From positions 2,790,001-2,854,000 of the forward strand of contig NZ_RJJY01000001.1 of assembly GCF_003751085.1 (NCBI RefSeq): a stretch of DNA of 64,000 nucleotides. Direction: 5' to 3'. Made by a program: the position numbers and the translations under genes. Shown piece after piece: positions 54,273 through 63,112 of this stretch. Below the pieces are notes generated by a model. The model had not been told where the DNA came from. It did no database searches and saw only the letters and a program-made list of their open reading frames with translations. The stretch's first letter is position 1. The number at the start of each line of letters is the position of its first letter. The stretch is from Micromonospora sp. Llam0. GTDB taxonomy: Bacteria; Actinomycetota; Actinomycetes; Mycobacteriales; Micromonosporaceae.

Positions 54273-55243
54273 CCAAGCGCTTCACCGCATCCGCCGGCCT
54301 GCCCGTCAACGCGGCCGAGCCCGTCATCACCTACAGTCCGGTGACCCTGCAGGTTCCGGGACGCCCGGTTCCGCTCGAAGTCAAGGTCTCCGTACCCGCC
54401 ACAGGCGCAGACCTGCCCGTCATCCTGTTCTCCCACGGGCACGGGATGTCGAACTTCCTATCCTCACTACGCGGCTACGGGCCCTTGGTGGACTTCTGGG
54501 CCGCTCACGGCTTCGTCGTCCTGCAACCCACGCATCTCGACTTCACCGGTCTGGGCCTGCGCGACAACGGCACCGAGGACGCGCCCCTGTTCTGGCGCTC
54601 CCGCGTCGAGGACATGCACTTCGTCCTCGACCACCTCGACGAGATCGAACAGACCGTTCCCGGGCTCGCCGGACGCGTGAACTGGACGAAGATCGCCGCC
54701 GTCGGGCACTCACTCGGTGGCCACACCGTGAGCATGCTCGCCGGCATGACCGTCGCCAACCGCGTGGACGGCACCACGCTCGACCGGCGCGACGAGCGCA
54801 TCCTGGCCAGCGTGATCATGGCAGGACCGGGAGCCGGAGAGGACCTCGCCGGCTTCGCCGCCGAGCACTACCCGGACCTGGCCGGCACCACCTTCGACAC
54901 CATGACCGGGCAGGCGCTCATCGTGGTCGGCGACAAGGACCACAATGCCATGTTCACCAACCGCAAGGACTGGCGCGCGGACCCCTACCACCGCAGCCCT
55001 GGCCACAACAAGACACTAATCACCGTCTTCGCCGCCGAGCACATGCTCGGCGGCGTCTCCGGCTACGACGCCGGCGAGACCACGGACGAGAGTCCCGAAC
55101 GGGTCGCCGCGATCCGCGCCATGATCTGGGCCTACCTCCGCAGCGCCCTCGTACCCGGCGACCGCGCCTGGGACCTGGCAGTGCAGGACCTGGGCGCCCA
55201 GCAAGCTCCGTTCGCCAAGATCGACACGAGAACCGCGCAGTGA
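54269..55243 (+). CDS. Alpha/beta-hydrolase (chlorophyllase / PAF-acetylhydrolase-like)
   Basis: 324 residues. The nucleophile elbow is AAVGHSLGGHTVSM (GHSLGG), with an oxyanion-type HGHGMSN earlier, a late VVGDKDHNAM segment carrying the likely acid, and AEHMLGG carrying the likely histidine. This fits a serine esterase of the chlorophyllase/dienelactone-hydrolase-like group. No signal peptide, so it is cytoplasmic. GTG 54269 overlaps the stop of the broken SDR gene (GTGA). It ends the LysR-linked operon, 103 bp before a TetR gene. Ester substrate unknown. Confidence 0.85.
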   Translation: MTKRFTASAGLPVNAAEPVITYSPVTLQVPGRPVPLEVKVSVPATGADLPVILFSHGHGMSNFLSSLRGYGPLVDFWAAHGFVVLQPTHLDFTGLGLRDNGTEDAPLFWRSRVEDMHFVLDHLDEIEQTVPGLAGRVNWTKIAAVGHSLGGHTVSMLAGMTVANRVDGTTLDRRDERILASVIMAGPGAGEDLAGFAAEHYPDLAGTTFDTMTGQALIVVGDKDHNAMFTNRKDWRADPYHRSPGHNKTLITVFAAEHMLGGVSGYDAGETTDESPERVAAIRAMIWAYLRSALVPGDRAWDLAVQDLGAQQAPFAKIDTRTAQ

Positions 55244-55346
55244 CGAGCCCCGTCGCTCGGCGGCGGCCGGGACCGCCTCGACGACGGACGACACTCGCGC
55301 CGTGCGAGCAAAGTAGGAGGGCTCCTTGACCTCGTAGAATATTGCA

Positions 55347-55913
55347 GTGAGTCACTCGTCGGATCCCCGCACCGCACGTAGCCGGAAAGTGATCCTCACC
55401 GCAGCGCGGCAGCTGCTGATCGGCGAGGGCCCAGGGGCCATCACGCATCAACGGGTCGCCCAAGAGGCAGGCGTGGGACGGGCCACCGTCTACCGGCATT
55501 GGCCGCGCCCCGAGCAGCTGCTGCTGGACGTCATGTCCGGCGGTGATCTGCCGCTGTTCAAGGATCCGCCGACGCCGGTCCGGCCCTGGTTGCACCAGCA
55601 GTTGCGGCAGATGGCGGACGAACTCGCCGCTCCGGCGGTCGCGGCGTTGTCGCTCACGCTGATGCAGTCGGCGGTGTGGGACGCAGAGATCGCCCAGCGG
55701 CGCGACGCATCGGTCCGGACGATCACTGAACGGCTGGATGTTGCCGTACGTTCCGCGGCCGCGACCGGGGAACTGGAGACCGACGCCTGCGCAGACGACC
55801 TGACCTCCATGCTGATCGGGCCGATCGTCTACCGCGCGACCATGCAGATGCGCGCGGTCACCGACGAGCTCATCGACCGGGCTATCGACAGCGTCGGCGT
55901 CTGGCGCCGTTGA
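55347..55913 (+). CDS. TetR-family transcriptional regulator
   Basis: 188 residues with an N-terminal TetR helix-turn-helix (SRKVILTAARQLLIGEG, then GAITHQRVAQEAGVGRATVY, then RHWPRPEQLL) and a C-terminal ligand domain. The GTG at 55347 has no ribosome site but lies 6 nt after TAGAAT (55335-55340), so a leaderless mRNA is possible. A small palindrome AGGAG-GG-CTCCT (55315-55326) just upstream could be its own operator. It is convergent with the membrane-protein and NmrA-like genes; the strong palindrome before the latter (57014-57030) is another candidate target. Confidence 0.9.
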   Translation: MSHSSDPRTARSRKVILTAARQLLIGEGPGAITHQRVAQEAGVGRATVYRHWPRPEQLLLDVMSGGDLPLFKDPPTPVRPWLHQQLRQMADELAAPAVAALSLTLMQSAVWDAEIAQRRDASVRTITERLDVAVRSAAATGELETDACADDLTSMLIGPIVYRATMQMRAVTDELIDRAIDSVGVWRR

Positions 55914-55934
55914 GCCCTGGGTCGTGCGTCACCT

Positions 55935-56369
55935 TCAGGCGACCGTGACGACCACGATGACGAACCCCACGTGCGCAACCATCGCCAGCACGCGGACCCA
56001 GTCGGTGCGCCGCAGCCGTTCGATCTCCCGCGTCTCGGCGGTCCGGCGGATACGCAGCTGGATCGGAATCTGGATGAGCGCGGCCGACGCCCACGAGACG
56101 GCCAGCACAGCCATGCTCGCCCATAGCGGCCACGCCGGGATGCCATCCGGCGCGACGGCCAGCAGAACGATCAACAAGGCGGTGAGCAAGACCTTCGGAA
56201 GCACGTAGACGACCCCGCTGCCGTGGCCCTGCGCGGTTTGCACAGCCCGGAACTCGCCGCGCGCGACGGCCGGCCAGCCGGAGAAGACGGCGAAGTGTTC
56301 CATGAGGCAACCGGCGAGGCAGTATGCGGACAGCATCGCGTAGATCAGCAGCCAGCTGTCGGTAGTCAC
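55935..56369 (-). CDS. Small integral membrane protein, four helices
   Basis: 144 residues with four hydrophobic segments: LLIYAMLSAYCLAGCLMEHF, VLPKVLLTALLIVLLAVA, ASMAVLAVSWASAALIQI and VLAMVAHVGFVIVVVTVA. A basic loop (LRIRRTAETREIERLRRTDW) separates helices 3 and 4. GTG 56369 follows TGAGGAG by 8 nt; the upstream frame is shadow. It lies 11 bp after the NAD(P)H-binding gene and is co-transcribed. It has the look of small DUF-type membrane proteins found beside oxidoreductases, but I assign no function. Confidence 0.75.
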   Translation of the reverse strand: MTTDSWLLIYAMLSAYCLAGCLMEHFAVFSGWPAVARGEFRAVQTAQGHGSGVVYVLPKVLLTALLIVLLAVAPDGIPAWPLWASMAVLAVSWASAALIQIPIQLRIRRTAETREIERLRRTDWVRVLAMVAHVGFVIVVVTVA

Positions 56370-56380
56370 GGTGATTCTCC

Positions 56381-57001
56381 TCAGAAGACGGCGACGGTCC
56401 GGCCGCCGTATGCCGGGCTCTCGACCTCGGCGATCATGGCGGCGGCGACGTCCGCGCGGGAAACCTTGGGCGGCATGAACCGCCACGATCGGTCGAGTTC
56501 GTCCACCGGCGTCACCGTGGCCCGGCCTGTCGCCGCCCCGCCGGTGAGGATCACGGGATGGAAGATCGTGCAGTTCGGGCCCGACACGACCTCGTCAGCG
56601 GCCGCCTTGTCGGCGAATCCGGCCCCCAGCACACGACGCTGGATGAATGCGTAGAGCGGCCCGGCGCGGCGATGCGATGCTCCGATGCCGAACGAGCCCA
56701 TCCAGGCCACGCGGGACGGCATGGCGTCGGTGATCGCGCGGGCCCCGGCGCTGAGCGTGCCCGTCGGCCCCTTTCCCCGGCTGCCGAGCGCGCTGACGAC
56801 CGCGTCAGCATCACGGCACGCCGCAGCGACCCGGCCCGGCTCGTGTACGTCCGCTTGCCTGACCTCGAGGCCGACGTCAACCGCATCAGACAAGGCCTCG
56901 GGCCGCCGCGCGAGCGCCACAACGTGATGGCCGTGCCGGCGTGCGATGGCCAGAACCTGCCGGCCGGTAGCGCCGGTAGCGCCTAGAACAACGATGCGCA
57001 T
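56381..57001 (-). CDS. NAD(P)H-binding NmrA/SDR-like protein
   Basis: 206 residues of the atypical SDR (NAD(P)-binding) group. The nucleotide loop is MRIVVLGATGATGRQVLAIA, then VRQADVHEP and DAVVSALGSRG, with a C-terminal VSRADVAAAMIAEVE. No YxxxK motif is seen, as usual for this group, which includes redox sensors and flavin/biliverdin-type reductases. ATG 57001 has GAGGGA upstream. A perfect palindrome sits 13 bp before the start codon (57014-57030), where a repressor would block transcription. It forms a two-gene operon with the membrane protein. Confidence 0.87.
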   Translation of the reverse strand: MRIVVLGATGATGRQVLAIARRHGHHVVALARRPEALSDAVDVGLEVRQADVHEPGRVAAACRDADAVVSALGSRGKGPTGTLSAGARAITDAMPSRVAWMGSFGIGASHRRAGPLYAFIQRRVLGAGFADKAAADEVVSGPNCTIFHPVILTGGAATGRATVTPVDELDRSWRFMPPKVSRADVAAAMIAEVESPAYGGRTVAVF

Positions 57002-57013
57002 GATCCCTCTTTC

Positions 57014-57030
57014 TGAGACAGGATGTCTCA
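57014..57030. promoter_or_regulatory. Operator palindrome before the NmrA-like gene
   Basis: TGAGACA-GGA-TGTCTCA, perfect 7-bp arms. Typical size and position for a TetR-family repressor site; the TetR gene at 55347 is the nearest candidate. Confidence 0.6.
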
Positions 57031-57468
57031 GAGATGCTGGCACGGCATCCGTTCCGAGTCAAGAAGTCTCACAAGTGCGCGATCGCCACTCCGAACACCC
57101 ACGACCGCCCGAAGGGCGTACAGGTCCATCGACCACAGCCCGACGGTGCGCTGCACCGGCACGATGGAGGGTCGGTCCGCAAGAACACCCGCCGCCGCAC
57201 CGTCGAGTACTCCATCGGCTGGCCGTTCGGTGAGCCGGAACGTGCCGCGATCACCGCCCTGCCCGTATCGGCGTCAACCGAGCAAGTCCGCAACGCGTCG
57301 TACCAACCGTGATCGGCACGCGATGCCGTTGGTGGCGGCAAACACGCGTCGTGGCCTGAGCCGGGCCGCCGTCCACATAGCGGATCACGACAAGACACCC
57401 CGGTACGCAGCGCCTGATCGCCGACCCGGGCTGCCCCGTCCAACCCTGAAACGATCGTCGCAGCTACA

Positions 57469-57536
57469 TGAGCAGAAGTTCCTCGCGAAGAACGGTCATG
57501 TAGTTGGAGATCAACTCGGGCCTCGGACACAAACCA
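57469..57536 (+). repeat. Dispersed direct repeat, copy B
   Basis: Same orientation and about 75-80 per cent identity to 30692-30757. On the minus strand it encodes SNYMTVLREELLL before a stop at 57464, matching the peptide of copy A. Confidence 0.6.
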
Positions 57537-57557
57537 GTACCTGATCGATCGAGGTCA

Positions 57558-57591
57558 GCCTCCTCATCTCAGTTTGGGGAGGCTTCTTTCT
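57558..57591 (+). terminator. Candidate rho-independent terminator, rightward
   Basis: GCCTCC (57558-57563) pairs with GGAGGC (57578-57583), 14-nt loop, followed by TTCTTTCT. The pyrimidine tract suggests rightward termination. Confidence 0.4.
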
Positions 57592-57637
57592 GGCCGGCGC
57601 GCTGAACGCAGCGGCTGTTGGTTGCCATCTGCTCGTG

Positions 57638-57668
57638 GTGAGACGCCGGGCTGGTGCCGGCGTCTCAC
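57638..57668 (-). terminator. Strong hairpin after the DUF981-like gene
   Basis: Perfect 12-bp stem (GTGAGACGCCGG and its complement) with a 7-nt loop, about 46 bp beyond the stop of the leftward membrane-protein gene. Confidence 0.6.
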
Positions 57669-57713
57669 GGGTCACAGCGGATTCGTTTTGTGGTCAGGCC
57701 GGGCGCAGGCTGA

Positions 57714-58448
57714 TCAGATCCGGTACTCCGTACCGAGACGAAGGTTGATGTCCAGGCCCGCGTGGGTGTAGTAGTTCAAAATGCTGAACAGGGCGAAGAC
57801 CAGTCCGCTGCCGAACCAGAGCCACCGCGCGGCGGTGAGCAGCCAGCCCGGACGCAGGCGGCTCAGCGGTGCCAGGATGGCACCGAGGCCGGCAGCCAGG
57901 TAGAGCAGCACGAAGAAGGTGTTCTCCACCAGTGGATAGCCGTTGAGCAGCCCGGTGATGGGTTCGGCGGCCGGCGCGCCGCCGACGATCTCGAACCGTG
58001 CGATGGCGGCGGCACAGGCGATCAGGACGCCGCCGAGTCCGATGACGACCACGGCGACCGGGGTGAGGTCCACCTGTTGCAGACCGGCGAGGTCGCCACG
58101 CAGGTGCCAGAGGTAGACCGCTGCGGCGAGCAGCAAGACGCCCAGGATCAGGCACGGCTCGCCGAAGATGAAGTTGAGCGGCGGGTTGACGGTCAACGGC
58201 CAGGTGGTCGCCATCAGCGCGCCCAGCGGCGCGAGGACCAGGCCGAGCGCGCCGAATACCACCGCCCACAGCCGCGGGTCGAAGGTGCCACCGGCTGGTT
58301 CCACCGCCACCGACCGGTCCTGCGCTGGATCGGGATCCGCGCTGTCGACAGCCGGCAGGGCGGCTGCGGCGGCACGCCGCAGCAGCAGCGACACGAGGAT
58401 CAATGCCAGCCCGGCGACCACTCCCATGGACGTGTTGTAGAGAATCAC
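57714..58448 (-). CDS. DUF981-like integral membrane protein
   Basis: 244 residues, mostly membrane. Helices are visible at GVVAGLALILVSLLL, VVFGALGLVLAPLGALMAT, CLILGVLLLAAAVYL, VAVVVIGLGGVLIACAAA, VLLYLAAGLGAILAPL and WFGSGLVFALFSILNYY. The pattern, including NPPLNFIFGEP, recalls the DUF981 family of unknown function. GTG 58448 has GAGGGAGG upstream; the longer frame to 58763 is not coding. It is a single gene with a strong terminator hairpin. Function unknown. Confidence 0.75.
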   Translation of the reverse strand: MILYNTSMGVVAGLALILVSLLLRRAAAAALPAVDSADPDPAQDRSVAVEPAGGTFDPRLWAVVFGALGLVLAPLGALMATTWPLTVNPPLNFIFGEPCLILGVLLLAAAVYLWHLRGDLAGLQQVDLTPVAVVVIGLGGVLIACAAAIARFEIVGGAPAAEPITGLLNGYPLVENTFFVLLYLAAGLGAILAPLSRLRPGWLLTAARWLWFGSGLVFALFSILNYYTHAGLDINLRLGTEYRI

Positions 58449-59187
58449 GTGCCCTCCCTCATGTGGTGTCGACCCTTGCCTGGGATCGGTGCCGTGTCGT
58501 CGGCATCCGCCCGTCACCATGACCGCGGCCGCCGCTGCCTGGGCAGCGGCACTGCGCGGTCGGATCCGCCCGGTCGTCCGCAACCGCGACGGCGAGCGAT
58601 TCCGTGCTGCCCGCGCTGCCGTCGCCGGCTGTCGGCGCGTCGCGGTCCGGGAGTCGCTCGTCGAGTTCGGCAATCTGGCCCCAGGTGGCACCGGCTGGAG
58701 CGGATCCGCGTGGCGATTCATCCGTGACCACAGTGGTCGCCGGTCCGCGTCGCATCCAACCAATGGTCAGCCTGACTGTAACCACATAGCCACTTTACGT
58801 AGCGAAACCCTGTTGGCGCTAGGGGTTTGACCGGGCCATCTTGATCATCCATAGTGACGTTTGCCGGAACGTCAGGTGACCTGCCGGCGACTCGGCGTCG
58901 GGGCGGCAGCACCAGATACATTGGACAGAATGCCACGCCATGAGCCACATATCTCCCACCGACCGCCGACCCGCCCGCGCCAGGGCCGAAGCAGGCTGTC
59001 CTATCGATACAGCCCACACCGGACGGCAAGAAGACCGCCATGCGACTTCGAGCGATGATCACTACCGACTCCGCGCTTTCGGCCGCCACCGCGACGGCCG
59101 TCGTCGTCGGCCTGAGCCAGTCCCCGGCAGCCTGGGACCTGGCCGGCCACAGTTGGTCCAACTGATGCCGGCCGCCGCTTCCGCGCC
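58449..59187. other. 740-bp region without a confident gene
   Basis: Overlapping frames on both strands have biased, low-complexity composition. A possible 41-codon plus-strand ORF (59040-59165, starting MRLRAMITTDSAL with a hydrophobic core) has no clear ribosome site. A minus-strand frame of 108 codons ending at 58459 lies before the DUF981-like gene but shows no recognisable domain. No repeat or operator stands out. Confidence 0.4.
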
Positions 59188-60393
59188 TTACCGGTCCCCG
59201 GTCCAGGCCGCTTCCAGGATGGTGGTCAGGCTCGCGGTGTCGGTCGGGCCCGGATGGTTCTGGATCAAGCGGGTGACGCCACTGGCCATCTCCGCGAAGC
59301 GGGGCAGGTCGGCACGGGCCACGCCGATGTCCGCCAAGGTGGGAGGGATGCCGATGTCGGCAAGGAGCCCGTTGAGCCAGGTGAGGAACGCATCTGCGGC
59401 CTCGGCCTCCGAGGCGTCGGTCACGTCGAGCCCGCAAACCCCGGCGAGGATGGCCAGCCGGTCGGCGATGGCATACCTGGCCGCGTCCAGCGCGTAGGGC
59501 AGTAGCAGCCCGACGCCCAGGCCGTGCGGCGTGTGGGTGGCTGCGCCGATGGGGTATTGGAGGGCATGCGGGGCCGCGTTGCCTGCGTGGGAGAACGCGA
59601 GCCCGGCTAGCACGGACCCATAGGACATGTCCGCGCGCGCGTCCTTGTCGCCTCCGTCCCGGACCGCACGACGCAAGCTACGGGCGATCCGCTCCGCAGC
59701 CAGGAGCGCGTAGTGGTCGGTGACCGGGTTGCGACCGAGGAACACCTGCTCCACCGGGTCGCGCGGTCCGTGGGCCCGGGGTCGCGCGGTGTAGCTCTCC
59801 ACCGCATGACAAAACGCGTCGATGCCCGAGTGGGCGGTGACGGTCGCAGGGCAGGTGTAGGTGAGTTCGGGGTCGACGATGGCGAAGTCGGGCACGATGT
59901 GGACGCTGGAAACCCCCACCTTCAGCTCGCGGTCCGGGTCGGTCAACACCGATACGGGTGTGAGCTCGGAGCCGGTGCCGGACGTCGTCGGGACCGCGAC
60001 GAGCGGAATCGTCGGCCCCGGCACCTTCGACTCGCCGTAGAAATCGCGCGGCGTCCCACCGTGGCGCCGGATGACGCCGACGATCTTGGCGAGGTCGATC
60101 ACCGTGCCACCCCCGATGGCGAGGATCACGTCGGCGTCCACCTCCGCGGCGACCGAGACGGCCAGGGCGACATCGGCGAGCGGCACGTCTGAAGTGGCGT
60201 CGGCGAACACCTCGACGATCTCGACCTTCTCCCGCACGGCGGCGACGATCTCGGCCACGCCCGGCTGTCCCAGTAGAACCTGGTCGGTCACGATGAGGAC
60301 TCGCGAGCCACTCTCGGCCACCACTCGTGGGATGTTCTGCGCGACCCCTTCGCCCACTATCAGCTGGCGTGGTCCGCGGACGGTCTCAAGCAT
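59188..60393 (-). CDS. Iron-containing alcohol dehydrogenase / maleylacetate-reductase family
   Basis: 401 residues of the group III metal-dependent alcohol dehydrogenases. The NAD domain has AIGGGTVIDLAK and VPTTSGTGSELTPVSV. Metal-ligand histidines are in the SGIDAFCHAVESY helix and in HTPHGLGVGLLLPYAL. Substrates range from maleylacetate to 4-hydroxybutyrate. It lies last in a leftward operon behind a succinate-semialdehyde-type dehydrogenase; the pair would suit oxidation of 4-hydroxybutyrate through succinate semialdehyde to succinate. A maleylacetate or polyol role is possible. ATG 60393 has GGAGAGG upstream. Confidence 0.88.
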   Translation of the reverse strand: MLETVRGPRQLIVGEGVAQNIPRVVAESGSRVLIVTDQVLLGQPGVAEIVAAVREKVEIVEVFADATSDVPLADVALAVSVAAEVDADVILAIGGGTVIDLAKIVGVIRRHGGTPRDFYGESKVPGPTIPLVAVPTTSGTGSELTPVSVLTDPDRELKVGVSSVHIVPDFAIVDPELTYTCPATVTAHSGIDAFCHAVESYTARPRAHGPRDPVEQVFLGRNPVTDHYALLAAERIARSLRRAVRDGGDKDARADMSYGSVLAGLAFSHAGNAAPHALQYPIGAATHTPHGLGVGLLLPYALDAARYAIADRLAILAGVCGLDVTDASEAEAADAFLTWLNGLLADIGIPPTLADIGVARADLPRFAEMASGVTRLIQNHPGPTDTASLTTILEAAWTGDR

Positions 60394-60510
60394 GTCAGTG
60401 CCTCTCCGAACGTCGGCGGTGACTAGCTGGGCGGGACGTCCAGCTCATCTGCGAGACCGGGACGGCGTCGGCGAGGCTGGCCGCCAGGTACGCCCGGAGC
60501 AGCCGGTCGG

Positions 60511-61971
60511 TCACGGTAGGTCGATCGCCGCGTAGGTGAGGTCGAGGTACTCGAGGATGCCCTCGTGCGACCCCTCCCTGCCGATCCCGGACTGCTTCAC
60601 GCCTCCGAACGGAGCTGACGGGTCCGAGATCAGCCCACGGTTGATGCCCAGCATCCCCGTCTCCAGCCCTTCGGTGAACCGCAGCGCCCGCTGCAGGTCA
60701 CGGGTGAAGATGTATCCGACCAGGCCGTGCTCGGTGTCGTTGGCCTTTGCCATCACCTCGTCATCGGACGTGAACGAGATGATCGGCGCCACCGGACCGA
60801 AGATCTCCGCCGCCAGCATCCGCGCGTCCTCGGGCACGTCGACGACAACCGTAGGCGGATAGAAGTGGCCCGGGCCATCCGGACGCTCGCCGCCCACCAA
60901 GACACGGGCGCCGCGATCGACCGCGTCGGCGACCAGCTCGTCGATCTTGGCGACCGAGGCCTCGTCGATCAACGCCCCGACGTCCACACCCTCGTCGAGA
61001 CCATGGCCCACCGAGAGCGCGCCCATCCGCTCGGCGAAGCGCGCCGTGAACTCCTCGCGCACCGGCTCCTCGACGTAGATCCGGTTGGCCGCGATACAGG
61101 ACTCCCCGATGTTGCGCATCTTGGCCACCATGGCACCGTCGAGCGCGACGTCCAGATCCGCGTCGGCACACACGATCAACGCCGCGTTGCCGCCCAGTTC
61201 CATGGAGGTGCGCAGCACGTTGTCCGCCGCCTGTCGGAGCAGCACGCGCCCGACCTCGGTCGACCCGGTGAACGAAAGCTTGCGGGTCCGACGGTCGGCT
61301 AGCAGTGCGGAGACCACTTTGCCGGCACGTTTGGTTGTCACCACGTTGACGACGCCCAGGGGTACGCCGACCTCCTCCATGATGCGGGCCAGGAACAGCA
61401 TGGTGAGTGGCGTCTGAGCTGCTGGCTTGGTGAGCGTCGTGCAGCCCGCCGCCAGCGCGGGAGCGATTTTGCGGGCACCCATGGCCAACGGAAAGTTCCA
61501 GGGCGTCACGAAGACGCACGGTCCGACCGGCTTCGGTACGGTGAGGATGCGATATCCACCTGCGGGAGCGGTGCTGTAGCGCCCCTCGACGCGCACCGCC
61601 TCCTCGGCGAACCAGCGGAAGAACTCGGCGCCGTAAACCACCTCGGCCCGAGCCTCGGCGAGCGGCTTGCCCATCTCGAGCGTTATCAGCCGGGCGACCT
61701 CCTCGGATCGCTCGGTCAGTGCCCGGTACGTCGCGGTCAACAGCTCTGACCGTTTCCGCGGTGGGGTCGCCGCCCACTGCGTCATCGCCTTGCTCGCCAT
61801 GTCCAGAGCGGCGAGGCCGTCGACGACGTCGGCGTCCGCCACCTCGGCGATGGTCTTGCCGGTGGCCGGGTCCTCGACGGAGAAGGTGGCACCGCTTGCA
61901 GCGTCGCGCCAGGCGTCGCCGATCCGGAGCCGCCGGTGCTCGGGGGCCAGGACGTTCATCGGGTCACTCAT
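60511..61971 (-). CDS. NAD(P)-dependent aldehyde dehydrogenase, succinate-semialdehyde type
   Basis: 486 residues. Aldehyde dehydrogenase motifs are VTPWNFPLAMGARKIAPALA, SFTGSTEVGR (cofactor), MELGGNAALIV (catalytic Glu) and GESCIAANR (catalytic Cys), with APFGGVKQSGIGREG near the end, a combination typical of GabD-like enzymes. It should oxidise a small aldehyde acid to the acid. ATG 61971 follows AGGAGG; the longer frame to 62505 is shadow of the ABC gene. It lies between the transporter ATPase and the alcohol dehydrogenase, forming one leftward catabolic operon. Confidence 0.9.
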   Translation of the reverse strand: MSDPMNVLAPEHRRLRIGDAWRDAASGATFSVEDPATGKTIAEVADADVVDGLAALDMASKAMTQWAATPPRKRSELLTATYRALTERSEEVARLITLEMGKPLAEARAEVVYGAEFFRWFAEEAVRVEGRYSTAPAGGYRILTVPKPVGPCVFVTPWNFPLAMGARKIAPALAAGCTTLTKPAAQTPLTMLFLARIMEEVGVPLGVVNVVTTKRAGKVVSALLADRRTRKLSFTGSTEVGRVLLRQAADNVLRTSMELGGNAALIVCADADLDVALDGAMVAKMRNIGESCIAANRIYVEEPVREEFTARFAERMGALSVGHGLDEGVDVGALIDEASVAKIDELVADAVDRGARVLVGGERPDGPGHFYPPTVVVDVPEDARMLAAEIFGPVAPIISFTSDDEVMAKANDTEHGLVGYIFTRDLQRALRFTEGLETGMLGINRGLISDPSAPFGGVKQSGIGREGSHEGILEYLDLTYAAIDLP

Positions 61972-62035
61972 TGCGTCGCCTCCTGCGAGCTTCTGGTGAT
62001 GTCGAGCGTGACCTCGGCGATCGCGTCCGACACGG

Positions 62036-63112
62036 CTACCTTCCCGCCTCGGACAGCGACAGCCCGGTAGCCGCGTCGAACAGGTGCGCACGGTCCAGGT
62101 CGACCGTGACGACCAGGCGCTCGCCCGGCGTACCGGTGACGGTGGGTCGCGCCTTGATCTTGAGGATCTTCGTCCCCACTCGGACGTCGACCACGGTGCG
62201 GTCACCGAGCGGTTCGAGTCCGTAGAGCTCCCCCGGCAACGACGCGTCCCCACGCTGCTCGACGGACAGATCCTCGGCGCGCAGGCCCAGTAGCAGCGCA
62301 CGACCGTCCTCAGCGGTGGTCCAGCGGGGCCTCGGCAGCGTCCAGCCTTCCGCACCAACCAGACGATCTCCCTCGGCGCGGCAGGCGAGCAGGCTGATCG
62401 GCGGGCTCCCGACAAATCCCGCGACCCACTGGTTGGCTGGCCGCTCGTACACCTCGGTCGGCGTTCCGACCTGTTGCACCTTCCCCTCCTTGAGGACCGC
62501 GACATGGTCGGCCATGGACAAGGCCTCGACCTGGTCGTTGGTCACGTAGACGAAGGTTGCGCCGAGGCTGCGGTGGATGCGGGTGAGCTCGGTGCGCATC
62601 TCGACGCGGAGCTTGAGGTCGAGGTTCGTCAGTGGCTCGTCCATGAGAAACGCGCGCGGGCGACGGACCAGCGCCCGGGCCAGGGCGACACGCTGCATCT
62701 CACCGCCCGACAACTGCGCGGGCCGACGCTGCAGCAGACGTTCGATGTGCAGCAGGCTCGACATCTGCTCGACGGCAGCGGCGATCTCGGTCGGAGAACA
62801 GCGGCGTGCCCGCAGCGGCGAAGCGATGTTCTCGTACGCCGTGTGTCGCGGGTAGAGGGCGTAGCTCTGGAACACCATGGCCAGGTCGCGTGCGGCCGGG
62901 GTGTCACCGGTCGCGTCCCTCCCGTCCAGATGCACCGACCCGGCGTCGAGCTTCTCAAGGCCGGCGATCGCTCGCAGGGTCGTCGTCTTGCCTGCCCCGG
63001 ATGGTCCGAGCACGACGAAGAACGAGCCCTCCGGCACATCCAGCGTCACCCCGTCCAGGGCTCGGACTTTGCCGAAGGACTTGCACAGCCCGTTCACTGC
63101 CACGGTTCCCAT
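62036..63112 (-). CDS. ABC transporter ATPase, carbohydrate-uptake (UgpC/MsmX) type
   Basis: 358 residues. Walker A is GPSGAGKTT, the Q-loop region MVFQSYALYP, the signature LSGGEMQRVALARAL, Walker B FLMDEPLTNLD. The switch region reads VYVTNDQVEALSM, with Asn where the H-loop histidine is normal (VTHDQ in the neighbouring ATPase). The C-terminal 120 residues are the OB-fold regulatory domain of carbohydrate importers. It overlaps the stop of the second ATPase by one base (TGATG). Two different ATPases in tandem recall glycerol- and polyol-type importers with heterodimeric ATPases. Permeases and binding protein must lie beyond the right edge. Confidence 0.9.
   Translation of the reverse strand: MGTVAVNGLCKSFGKVRALDGVTLDVPEGSFFVVLGPSGAGKTTTLRAIAGLEKLDAGSVHLDGRDATGDTPAARDLAMVFQSYALYPRHTAYENIASPLRARRCSPTEIAAAVEQMSSLLHIERLLQRRPAQLSGGEMQRVALARALVRRPRAFLMDEPLTNLDLKLRVEMRTELTRIHRSLGATFVYVTNDQVEALSMADHVAVLKEGKVQQVGTPTEVYERPANQWVAGFVGSPPISLLACRAEGDRLVGAEGWTLPRPRWTTAEDGRALLLGLRAEDLSVEQRGDASLPGELYGLEPLGDRTVVDVRVGTKILKIKARPTVTGTPGERLVVTVDLDRAHLFDAATGLSLSEAGR

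Larger units (their letters stand above)
57002..57713. other. Intergenic region with operator, repeat copy B and terminators
   Basis: About 710 bp without a convincing gene. It contains the TGAGACA palindrome, a plus-strand frame of unknown origin ending at 57312 (VEYSIGWPFGEPERAAIT), the second copy of the dispersed repeat, and two hairpins. The frame to 57312 may be the tail of a lost gene. Confidence 0.5.

Noticed and set aside
58718..59437. 239-codon minus-strand frame
   Set aside because: Overlaps the alcohol dehydrogenase gene out of frame and shows no domain.
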